NCBI RefSeq assembly: GCF_003003035.1
Contig: NZ_PVTS01000019.1
Span: 1 to 64,000 of the forward strand
Length of the DNA: 64,000 nucleotides
Direction of reading: 5' to 3'
Origin: Marinilabilia salmonicolor
GTDB lineage: Bacteria; Bacteroidota; Bacteroidia; Bacteroidales; Marinilabiliaceae
The notes below the pieces were generated by a model that saw only the letters and a program-made list of their open reading frames with translations, searched no databases and had not been told where the DNA came from. This document shows positions 45,140 to 52,828 of this stretch, one piece after another; the stretch's first letter is position 1, and every line of letters begins with the position of its first letter. Position numbers and translations under genes: made by a program.

Positions 45140-46828
45140 ATGAAAAAGTTTATTGTTTTTTTAACATGTTTGGTTTTTGTTTCTTGTTCAGAGGAATTGA
45201 ATTTTAATGATTCTATTCCAGATCCGTCGGTAAACTCATCCACATTAAAAAGTCAATCCTTGAGTTTTGATTGGGAAAATGAAGAATACGTTTCTGGTGA
45301 TCCATTATTGCCGAGATTACCATGGAAATCTATGGCTTCTACAGCCGTTCCTCGAGAACTTGCTTTAGATATTAAATCAGAAGATGGTTGGAGGTTGCTT
45401 TTTAATAGCTTCACTATGGATGATGGTCATCCTGAGCCTAATAAATTTTTGATGTTCTATAATAAATTTCGAGGAATTCTGAGATTTTGGTATTACCATG
45501 AAGGGGTATCTTCCTATTCTGACTTAAGATATGGTCTTCAGCTAACAGGTTCAACAAGTCTTCTTAATTTTGTCGGTGATTTTGCCAAGCCAATGGATAA
45601 GCGGCGTTCGAATGATTATACTGAGTCAATAAGTGGAGATTGGGGAAACCTTTCTATAGGTCAAGGTTTGGTAGAGAACCAATGGTATTTATTTGATTTT
45701 ACATTGGCTTATGATGATAATGTTCCTAACCTTGATGTGGATGAAAATGACTTATTCTTTTACTTGAGGGGTATTAATATTTCTCATATAGATTTGACAG
45801 GAGTTCAAGCTGGAGAAATAACGGGGGATGTAATAATCGATTCTAAGGGACAATCTAATCTTTTTAATATTGGTGGTATCAAAATTGATAATAGTTCTGT
45901 TAAAAAAGATTTTGGAAATAATAATTTTATTGATACCGGGGCTACAGCCACTGCCAATTCTAAAGAACCTCAATCTTGGTGGAGTCTGGTCGGTCCTCAA
46001 CTTTCTCAAAAAACAGCAGAAGCCGTTGGAAATGCAGGTGGGGCATTGGTGTCTGATTTCTTAAATTTAACCTTAAATCCTGTTCAAAATTTAGTTAACT
46101 CTTTGATTCATCAAGGAAATACGAGTAATAATGGGTATGTAGATTTAAAAATGAGTACCTCTATTGATTTGAGTGGTATCGTTACAGAGCAAGAGCCAGT
46201 TCAAGTAACAAATTTATATGTTCCAGGGTCAATTTATCAGTCAGGTGGGAGCAAATATATCGATAATGAGGATGTTCCTTTGGGTGTGTTTAATTTATCT
46301 ACGACTCCTACAATTAGGTATAAACAAATTTATTCACCAGTTCAAAGTTATAAAGGTAATTTTAAATATTGTCAGTTTTTTTCTTTAGATCGAAATAGCT
46401 TTGATATCAAAATTAATCCTGAAATACAAGATGATATAGTTGTTATAAAAAAGAAAGCAGAGCTATATTTTTATGATCTTTATAGTGGCCCAACGAATTT
46501 GAACAGATGCTCCCTATTTCCCCCTTATGCTACCGATGTTGCCGGAGATGAACTTGTTAATGACTCTGAAGGGAATCGATGGTTTAAGTTAATTGAAGGG
46601 TTTGATTCCCCATACAATAGTTGTGATGAATATGGCATTTCCAATTATACTTATTTTGATGTTAGTAACGGACAATATCCCACTTTAAAGAAGGAGGCCG
46701 ACGGTCGTATTGTTGTTAAAGTAATGGTTCAATTTATTAATAAGGAATCAGGGAAAGTTGTTACTCATATTCAAACATACTTACCACAGTTTATTGAGAA
46801 TAATCAGTGGTGGCCGCTTTATTATTAA
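45140..46828 (+). CDS. Unknown AT-rich secreted lipoprotein
   Basis: 562 residues. Lipobox 'LVFVSCSEE'. I recognise no domain. Visible features: an N-terminal block 'YVSGDPLLPRLPWKSM', then 'GWRLLFNSFTMDDG', 'PNKFLMFYNKFRGILRFWYYHEG' (aromatic-rich), a middle helical segment ~295-330 ('SQKTAEAVGNAGGALVSDFL') that could insert in or pack on a membrane, and a beta-rich C-terminal half. No T9SS signal. Base composition is clearly more AT-rich than the flanking amylase and susCDE genes, with many AAT, TTA and ATA codons, which suggests later acquisition. It sits between the susCDE terminator and the amylase, 45 nt before the latter's ATG, so the two could share a transcript. Confidence 0.7.
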   Translation: MKKFIVFLTCLVFVSCSEELNFNDSIPDPSVNSSTLKSQSLSFDWENEEYVSGDPLLPRLPWKSMASTAVPRELALDIKSEDGWRLLFNSFTMDDGHPEPNKFLMFYNKFRGILRFWYYHEGVSSYSDLRYGLQLTGSTSLLNFVGDFAKPMDKRRSNDYTESISGDWGNLSIGQGLVENQWYLFDFTLAYDDNVPNLDVDENDLFFYLRGINISHIDLTGVQAGEITGDVIIDSKGQSNLFNIGGIKIDNSSVKKDFGNNNFIDTGATATANSKEPQSWWSLVGPQLSQKTAEAVGNAGGALVSDFLNLTLNPVQNLVNSLIHQGNTSNNGYVDLKMSTSIDLSGIVTEQEPVQVTNLYVPGSIYQSGGSKYIDNEDVPLGVFNLSTTPTIRYKQIYSPVQSYKGNFKYCQFFSLDRNSFDIKINPEIQDDIVVIKKKAELYFYDLYSGPTNLNRCSLFPPYATDVAGDELVNDSEGNRWFKLIEGFDSPYNSCDEYGISNYTYFDVSNGQYPTLKKEADGRIVVKVMVQFINKESGKVVTHIQTYLPQFIENNQWWPLYY

Positions 46829-46873
46829 AGCTTATTGATAAGGAAATGTTCTGTTTATATAAAATTATTGTAC

Positions 46874-49660
46874 ATGCTAAGAAGTCTCTCTTTTTTATGG
46901 TTTTTGAGTTGCTTTCAAATGGTTTCGGCTCAGGTAATTTCAACTCAACCTGCAATCCCTGTCGAAGGAAGTGAGATTGTAGTAACATTTGATGCTACTC
47001 AGGGTACAGGCGGGCTGGAGGATTACACCGGGGATGTTTATGCCCATACCGGTGTTATTACCAGTGAAAGTACGGGTGATTCGGATTGGAAGTATGTGGT
47101 GGCCGACTGGGGCGTGAATGTTGAAAAAGCAAAGCTGACCAGGGTTGCCGACAATGCTTATGAGTTGACAATCACCCCTGATATCAGAACTTTTTATGAA
47201 GTGCCCGAAGGGGAAGAGATCCTGAAAATGGCTTTTGTATTCAGAAGTGAGGCTGAGGTTGGCGGTAGTTGGAAAGAAGGGAAGGATGAGGGCGGTAAAG
47301 ATATTTTGGTTGATGTTTATTCCTCCGGATTGACCGCCTTATTGGCCGAACCTGCCGATGGTGCTCTTTTCAGTCCCGGCGCATTGATTAATGTGACCGG
47401 ACAGGGCCAGGATTCTGAGAATCTGGAACTTTTTTTCGACGATGCATCCGTAGAAAGCTCGACTACTGGTGAGTTGACTTATTCTTTTAATGCTCCGAAT
47501 GAGGGTAGTCATCAGCTGATACTGGTGGCTTCAGCAGGAACAGAAACCGATGCCGACACTGTGAATTTCTACATTCAGGAACCTGTGGTTGCAGAACCAC
47601 GGCCGGAAGGATTGAAAAACGGAGTCAATATCATCGACGAGAACACAGTAACCTTGCTTCTTCAGGCACCTGAAAAGGAGTTTGTGTATGTCTTGGGCGA
47701 TTTCAATAGTTGGGAACCCCGTCCTGATGCACAGATGAAAAAAGATGGCGAATTTTTCTGGTTGACTATTACGGGACTTACAGCCGGAGAAGAATATGCC
47801 TATCAGTATTATATTGATGGAGAAGTGAAGATAGCTGATCCTTATACCAATAAGGTGCTGGATCCCTGGAATGACCGATATATTTCTGAGGATATTTATC
47901 CCGGACTGAAACCTTATCCCACAGCTAAAGGGGCAGATGGTATTGTTTCTGTTTTTACGACTACTCCGGATGAGTATGTATGGAAAACAGCTGATTTTGT
48001 TGCCCCGGCCACTGAAGATTTGGTCATTTATGAGTTGCTGATTCGTGATTTTACTTCAGCACAGGACATTAAAACAGTGACCGACACCCTGGATTATCTG
48101 CAACGATTGGGCGTTAATGCAATTGAATTGATGCCATTCAATGAATTTGAAGGAAATGACAGCTGGGGATACAACCCTTCTTTCTATTTCGCCACCGATA
48201 AGGCTTACGGCACCGCAAATGATTATAAAGAATTTGTTGATGAATGTCACGCCAGAGGTATTGCAGTTATTATGGATATGGTTCTGAATCATAGTTTTGG
48301 CCAGTCTCCTCTTGCTCGAATGTACTGGGATGGAGGAAAGCCTGCAGCGAACAATCCATGGTACAATCGCGATCACAATATGGCTAACCCGGATGCTCAA
48401 TGGGGGTATGATTTTGATCACGACAGTGAATATACCCGTGAATTGGTTGACAGCATCAACTCATACTGGATGTCTGAATTCAGAATTGACGGTTTTCGAT
48501 TCGATTTCACCAAAGGATTTACCAACACTCCTTATGGCACCAGTTCATGGGCCAGTGATTATGATGCCAGTCGGATTGCTATTTTAAAAAGGATGACCAA
48601 TGAAATTTGGGCAAGAAATTCGGATGCCATAGTGATATTTGAACATCTTTCCGATAATTCCGAAGAGACTGAACTGGCCAATCATGGTATTTTGCTGTGG
48701 GGAAATATGAATCATTCGTTTAGTGAAGGTGTGATGGGCTACAATGATGGTGGAGCATCAGATTTCTCATGGGCATCTTACCAGCGTCGCGGATGGGATT
48801 CTCCCAATGTGGTGGCTTATATGGAGAGTCATGACGAAGAGCGGGTAATGTACAGGGCTTTGAATTTTGGCGATTCATCCAATGGTTATGATGTACGGGA
48901 ACTGGAGACCGCTATTCTGCGTTCTGCCATGGCTTCTACCTTCCTGATGTCAATTCCGGGTCCTAAAATGATCTGGCAGTTTGGAGAACTGGGGTATGAT
49001 GTGAGTATTGATGACGGAGGTCGTCTTGGACAAAAACCACCAAAATGGGATTACCAGGAGGATTATGCCCGGGAATCATTGTGGAACTTCTATGCGGAAA
49101 TGATTCAACTTCGGAAGAACCATGAAGTGTTTGCAACTGCTGATTTTGAGATGGATGTCGCCGGATCTGTGAAACGAATTGCTTTGAACGGCGCAGAGGT
49201 TGATGTACGGCTGGTTGGAAATTTCGGGCTGGAAAAAGGAAGTAAAGAGGCCTTTTTCAGTCGCCCGGGATGGTGGTACAACCATTTTCAGGGCGACAGC
49301 ATCAATGTCACCAATGAAAATATGATGATCTCGCTTCGTCCCGGAGAATTTGTTCTTTACACGTCAGAGAAGTTGCCGGGTTTTAGAAATGTGACATCCA
49401 CCGGGCCGGACGTTTTTGAGAATGCGAACGGTACAAGCGTTTTCCCAAATCCGGTTGAAAATAAAATCTATATTGAAACTCTGGGGAATCAACAAGTCTC
49501 AGGAGTTGTGGTATATGATTTCTCCGGCAGAGTTGTGTTTGAGGAGTCAGCAGAAGGAAAGAACTCTTATGATTTGTCATCGCTTGCCACCGGTTTATAT
49601 CTTATGGAGATTTCAACCGGCAAGGACAGCTCTTCCTGGCATAAAATAATTAAAGAATAA
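46874..49660 (+). CDS. Secreted GH13 alpha-amylase with T9SS sorting domain
   Basis: 928 residues from ATG 46874 (MLRSLSFLWFL). Signal peptide to VSAQ. N-terminal beta-sandwich domains (~25-240), a CBM48-like domain (~265-345, 'TVTLLLQAPEKEFVYVLGDFNSWEP'), the GH13 barrel with region I 'MDMVLNHSFG', nucleophile in 'DGFRFDFTKGF', Glu in 'VIFEHLSDN' and Asp in 'MESHDEERV', then a beta domain and a type A T9SS sorting domain ('SVFPNPVENKIYIE', 'VYDFSGRVVF', 'LSSLATGLYLMEIS'). Exported by T9SS to the surface or medium to cut starch for SusCDE. Confidence 0.94.
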   Translation: MLRSLSFLWFLSCFQMVSAQVISTQPAIPVEGSEIVVTFDATQGTGGLEDYTGDVYAHTGVITSESTGDSDWKYVVADWGVNVEKAKLTRVADNAYELTITPDIRTFYEVPEGEEILKMAFVFRSEAEVGGSWKEGKDEGGKDILVDVYSSGLTALLAEPADGALFSPGALINVTGQGQDSENLELFFDDASVESSTTGELTYSFNAPNEGSHQLILVASAGTETDADTVNFYIQEPVVAEPRPEGLKNGVNIIDENTVTLLLQAPEKEFVYVLGDFNSWEPRPDAQMKKDGEFFWLTITGLTAGEEYAYQYYIDGEVKIADPYTNKVLDPWNDRYISEDIYPGLKPYPTAKGADGIVSVFTTTPDEYVWKTADFVAPATEDLVIYELLIRDFTSAQDIKTVTDTLDYLQRLGVNAIELMPFNEFEGNDSWGYNPSFYFATDKAYGTANDYKEFVDECHARGIAVIMDMVLNHSFGQSPLARMYWDGGKPAANNPWYNRDHNMANPDAQWGYDFDHDSEYTRELVDSINSYWMSEFRIDGFRFDFTKGFTNTPYGTSSWASDYDASRIAILKRMTNEIWARNSDAIVIFEHLSDNSEETELANHGILLWGNMNHSFSEGVMGYNDGGASDFSWASYQRRGWDSPNVVAYMESHDEERVMYRALNFGDSSNGYDVRELETAILRSAMASTFLMSIPGPKMIWQFGELGYDVSIDDGGRLGQKPPKWDYQEDYARESLWNFYAEMIQLRKNHEVFATADFEMDVAGSVKRIALNGAEVDVRLVGNFGLEKGSKEAFFSRPGWWYNHFQGDSINVTNENMMISLRPGEFVLYTSEKLPGFRNVTSTGPDVFENANGTSVFPNPVENKIYIETLGNQQVSGVVVYDFSGRVVFEESAEGKNSYDLSSLATGLYLMEISTGKDSSSWHKIIKE

Positions 49661-49762
49661 CACGCAGATTCAATTTTTCATAGTCAAACCGGCTAATTCA
49701 TGGATTTTCTTAATAAAATGTTCAAATAACATTGCAAAAGATTATTTGTGAATTATCCAGGT

Positions 49763-49793
49763 AAAAAAAGGTCGGAGGTTTCCGGCCTTTTTT
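49763..49793. terminator. Bidirectional terminator
   Basis: AAAAAAAGGTCGG and CCGGCCTTTTTT around AGGTTT, between the convergent amylase and sugar transferase genes. Confidence 0.85.
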
Positions 49794-49810
49794 GTTTGTA
49801 TGTGGATGAC

Positions 49811-50911
49811 TTAGCCGTTTATTTTGTTTTTAAACGATACCCATCGTATAATTGGATCATGCGACGAAGTGAGCGTTTGCAGCTCATCCTGTCTTTTCTC
49901 CTTTCTCTTTTCTGATGGGCTGAAAAACATCTTAAGTGCCAGATAGCGGATGGTGTTCAGCAGTATTCTGGCATCCATGGCGAGAGATGGATTGTTAAGA
50001 TAGACAATATCATAGTATAGACGATCTGTCATCTCTTCGGTATCACTTGCATAACCATATTTTATCATTCCCAGGGAGGTAAGTCCCGGTTTTTGCTGAT
50101 AAATGACTTTGTAGTAAGGGATTTTCTGAGATAAAAAATGTGCGAAAAAAGGACGCTCCGGTCGGGGGCCTACCAATGCCATGTCTCCCTTGAGAATGTT
50201 CCAGAATTGAGGCAATTCGTCAATGTGCCAGTATCTGAGAAATTTCCCGGCCCGGGTAATCCTGATGTCGTAGTCTCCTGACAGTTGAGGGCCATTTTTT
50301 TCGGCATCGGCTTGCATGGTCCGAAATTTATAAAGGGTAAAAGGTCGGGCATTTTTACCCAGTCTTTTTTGTCTGTAAAGAACAGGTCCCGGGGAGGTCG
50401 TTTTGATCAGCAGAGTTATCAAGGGCAACATAAGTCCGGTCAGGATAATTCCCGGAATGGAAATGAAAATGGACAAAAGCTTTTTCAGATATTTTTGAGT
50501 TGCACCGATTTTATCCGGAAAAAGTTTTATGTGCGGAATGTCGTGAATGTTGCTTATTTCCAGCAGTCCGGTTAGAAGATCTATTTCTGCAGGGATAAGT
50601 TTTATGGTGGCTCCCGACAGTTTTAATGTGAGCAAAATTTCGTGCGAAATAAGCCCCCCGGGAGGTGTTCCCACGACCAATAATTCCCGCGACGGGTTTT
50701 GCTGAAATGTCTGCTGAAAAACGGACAGATCTCCTGAGAATTTGAATGTCAGGGGCAGCATGTGTTCGCTGAAATACTGAATTTGCATAAAATGATGCTC
50801 TTCAATGTATCCCTGAATTCGCTGCAAAACACTCTCTCCCGGTTCCTGAAAAAACAGGAGCGAAAGGGTTTTGCTTGAGCGCTTTGTAGTTTCTTTATTG
50901 GTAAACTTCAT
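49811..50911 (-). CDS. Bacterial sugar transferase (polyprenyl-P glycosyl-1-P transferase)
   Basis: 366 residues. The N-terminal ~140 residues are a Rossmann-like regulatory part without the four N-terminal TM helices of WbaP-type enzymes. One hydrophobic re-entrant helix (~148-170, 'IFISIPGIILTGLMLPLITLL') precedes the catalytic domain: 'SPGPVLYRQKRLGKNARPFTLYKFRTM', 'LRYWHIDELPQFWNILKGDMALVGPRPERP' and the C-terminal 'KPGLTSLGMIKYG'. Transfers a sugar phosphate to undecaprenyl phosphate at the inner membrane, starting an exopolysaccharide or O-glycan. No other glycosyltransferases are adjacent, so it stands isolated from a capsule cluster. Confidence 0.9.
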   Translation of the reverse strand: MKFTNKETTKRSSKTLSLLFFQEPGESVLQRIQGYIEEHHFMQIQYFSEHMLPLTFKFSGDLSVFQQTFQQNPSRELLVVGTPPGGLISHEILLTLKLSGATIKLIPAEIDLLTGLLEISNIHDIPHIKLFPDKIGATQKYLKKLLSIFISIPGIILTGLMLPLITLLIKTTSPGPVLYRQKRLGKNARPFTLYKFRTMQADAEKNGPQLSGDYDIRITRAGKFLRYWHIDELPQFWNILKGDMALVGPRPERPFFAHFLSQKIPYYKVIYQQKPGLTSLGMIKYGYASDTEEMTDRLYYDIVYLNNPSLAMDARILLNTIRYLALKMFFSPSEKRKEKRQDELQTLTSSHDPIIRWVSFKNKING

Positions 50912-51154
50912 TCATCGATAATGTTTGGCCGGATCTTTTTGTTCTGTTTGCTGAGGGATTATTTCTATAAAAACTGAGAGCAAAAATAATTCCGACCTAA
51001 ATTTCATAAAATTTGAATATGCGGGATCGGTCTAAGGAGTCGGGTTTTCTCTTGAGGGACTAAGATAAATTACGAATTGTTTTTTCTTTTGGTATGTTTT
51101 ATAACGGAAAATTGTTTTTTCTTTTGACTAACGGCATTAGAATGAAGATGTTTT

Positions 51155-51186
51155 TTTGTTTTCTTACGGTCATCAGGCTATTTTTG
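51155..51186 (+). promoter_or_regulatory. Promoter of pcm
   Basis: TTTG (51155-51158), 20-nt spacer, TATTTTTG (51179-51186): an excellent match. It predicts transcription from about 51193, at or just inside the ATG at 51191. Confidence 0.7.
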
Positions 51187-51190
51187 TTCC

Positions 51191-51844
51191 ATGTTAAATG
51201 CAAATGATTCATTTCGGCATATCGGGTTGCGAAACAGACTGGTAAAAGAGGTCGAAAAAAAGGGTATAACCAGTAAAAGCGTTCTTGAAGCCATTGGCCG
51301 GGTTCCCAGGCATCTTTTCATGGATCCCTCTTTTGTTCATCTTGCCTATCAGGATAAAGCGTTTCCGATAGGTCAGGGGCAAACCATCTCCCAGCCCTAT
51401 ACTGTAGCCTTTCAGAGCAGTTTGCTTGAGGTTTTCCCCGGGTGTAAGGTGCTGGAAATAGGCACCGGGTCAGGCTATCAGGCAGCAGTGCTTGCCGAGA
51501 TGGGAGTTGAGGTTTATTCGGTGGAGCGACAGAGAAAATTGTATGAGAAGACCCAAACGTTGCTTCGGAAAACAGGTTATAAGGAAATCAGACTTTTTCT
51601 GGGTGACGGGAATCTTGGGTTGCCCGATGAAGCACCTTTTGACCGGATTATTGTTACGGCCGGAGCGGAATCAGTCCCGGCCGGGCTGCTGGTTCAACTT
51701 GCAGTTGGAGGAATAATGGTGCTGCCTGTGGGGGTAAAGTCGCAAACAATGATAAGAATTAAACGTTTATCAGAAGATGACTTCGAACAGGAGAAGTTTG
51801 GTGATTTTGCTTTTGTGCCCCTTCTAAAAGGGATTGTGAAATAA
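51191..51844 (+). CDS. pcm: Protein-L-isoaspartate O-methyltransferase
   Basis: 217 residues. Methylates isoaspartyl residues for protein repair using SAM. 'VLEAIGRVPRHLFMDPSF', 'AYQDKAFPIGQGQTISQPYTVAFQ' (substrate motif), 'VLEIGTGSGYQAAVLAEMG' (SAM motif I), 'FDRIIVTAGA' and 'MVLPVG' match the family. The start codon is almost on the predicted transcription start, so the mRNA may be leaderless. An MBL hydrolase gene follows 35 nt later, probably in the same operon. Confidence 0.95.
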   Translation: MLNANDSFRHIGLRNRLVKEVEKKGITSKSVLEAIGRVPRHLFMDPSFVHLAYQDKAFPIGQGQTISQPYTVAFQSSLLEVFPGCKVLEIGTGSGYQAAVLAEMGVEVYSVERQRKLYEKTQTLLRKTGYKEIRLFLGDGNLGLPDEAPFDRIIVTAGAESVPAGLLVQLAVGGIMVLPVGVKSQTMIRIKRLSEDDFEQEKFGDFAFVPLLKGIVK

Positions 51845-51879
51845 TAAGAAGAATCAGGAATCAGAAAGCGTAAAATGTT

Positions 51880-52521
51880 ATGATACATATTGAGAGTTTA
51901 GTATTCAATCCATTTCAGGAAAATACTTATTTGGTTTATACCGATAATGGGGAGTGTGCAATTGTGGATCCCGGAATGCTTTTTCCGCATGAAGAAGAGC
52001 GTTTGGTAGAGAAAGTGGAGGGTTTAAATCTCCGACCTAAGTTGTTGCTTCAAACACATCTGCATGTTGATCATGTGCTGGGTACCGGATTTGTTTCAAA
52101 AAAATGGGGGCTGGAGCCCATTGGCCATGAAGGAGATGCTTTTTTGGTGGAGCGAACAAAAGAAATGGCTGCAGGCTTCGGAATGGATATGAATGAGAAC
52201 CCTCCTTATCCGGCCAGATATCTGAATCATGGCGACCAAATCGAGCTGGGTGATGTCTCTTTTGACGTCATTCATATTCCCGGACATTCACCCGGTGGCA
52301 TTGCCTTTTATTGTGCAGAAGAAAAAGTTCTTCTTGCCGGAGATGTTTTGTTTAAGGGAAGCATCGGTCGCTCAGACCTTCCGGGAGGGAACCAGCATGA
52401 GTTGATTGATGGTATTCGGGAGAAATTATTGATTTTGCCTGATGATGTTACTGTTTATTCCGGGCATGGGCCTAAAACCACCATTGGAGAGGAGAAAAGA
52501 ACAAACCCGTTTTTGCAGTAG
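51880..52521 (+). CDS. MBL-fold metallohydrolase (glyoxalase II-like)
   Basis: 213 residues. Metallo-beta-lactamase fold with the two-zinc motif 'LLQTHLHVDHVLGTG' (THxHxDH), a later His in 'HIPGHSPGGIAFY', Asp in 'LLAGDVLFKGSIGRSDLPGG' and His in 'VYSGHGPKTTIGEEKRTNPF'. The tail 'GPxTTIGEEKxxNPF' is that of the YcbL/GloB2-like branch of small hydroxyacylglutathione-hydrolase relatives. Cytoplasmic; thioester hydrolysis likely but substrate unknown. Operon with pcm. Confidence 0.9.
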   Translation: MIHIESLVFNPFQENTYLVYTDNGECAIVDPGMLFPHEEERLVEKVEGLNLRPKLLLQTHLHVDHVLGTGFVSKKWGLEPIGHEGDAFLVERTKEMAAGFGMDMNENPPYPARYLNHGDQIELGDVSFDVIHIPGHSPGGIAFYCAEEKVLLAGDVLFKGSIGRSDLPGGNQHELIDGIREKLLILPDDVTVYSGHGPKTTIGEEKRTNPFLQ

Positions 52522-52639
52522 CGATGGATTATCCGGTTGGTGAGTTTTTTCTTTCCATAATTGAGTAATACAAACTGAACCTCTACCGTGAGCTCAAATT
52601 AATATTGGCTTAAATTTATAGTTGTGTATCGGTGTTTAA

Positions 52640-52780
52640 AGGTTGCTTTGGGCTGAGCCCTCGCAATGACAACGCCACACTGAAGGAGGGAGGAAAAAAG
52701 GGTGCGGCGCTGCCGCACCCTTTTTTCCTATCTTTCATCCAGTACACTATCATTGCGAGGGCAATGCCAGAAGCAATCTC
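52640..52780. repeat. Palindromic repeat with nested terminator (type D)
   Basis: Outer inverted repeat of ~33 nt: GCCCTCGCAATGA (52657-52669) exactly inverts TCATTGCGAGGGC (52750-52762), and flanking ATTGCTT-like bases extend it. Nested inside is a perfect 18-bp hairpin at 52691-52729. The TTGCGAGG...GAAGCAATCTC motif is like a repeat I recall from many unrelated bacterial genomes. Confidence 0.7.
52691..52729. terminator. Perfect 18-bp bidirectional terminator
   Basis: AGGAAAAAAGGGTGCGGC pairs with GCCGCACCCTTTTTTCCT around GCT, between the convergent MBL and amylase genes. A and T runs lie within the arms. Confidence 0.8.
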
Positions 52781-52828
52781 TAATTGCAAAAACGTTATTT
52801 TAAACCATAGCCTAAATGTTTTTTTGAA

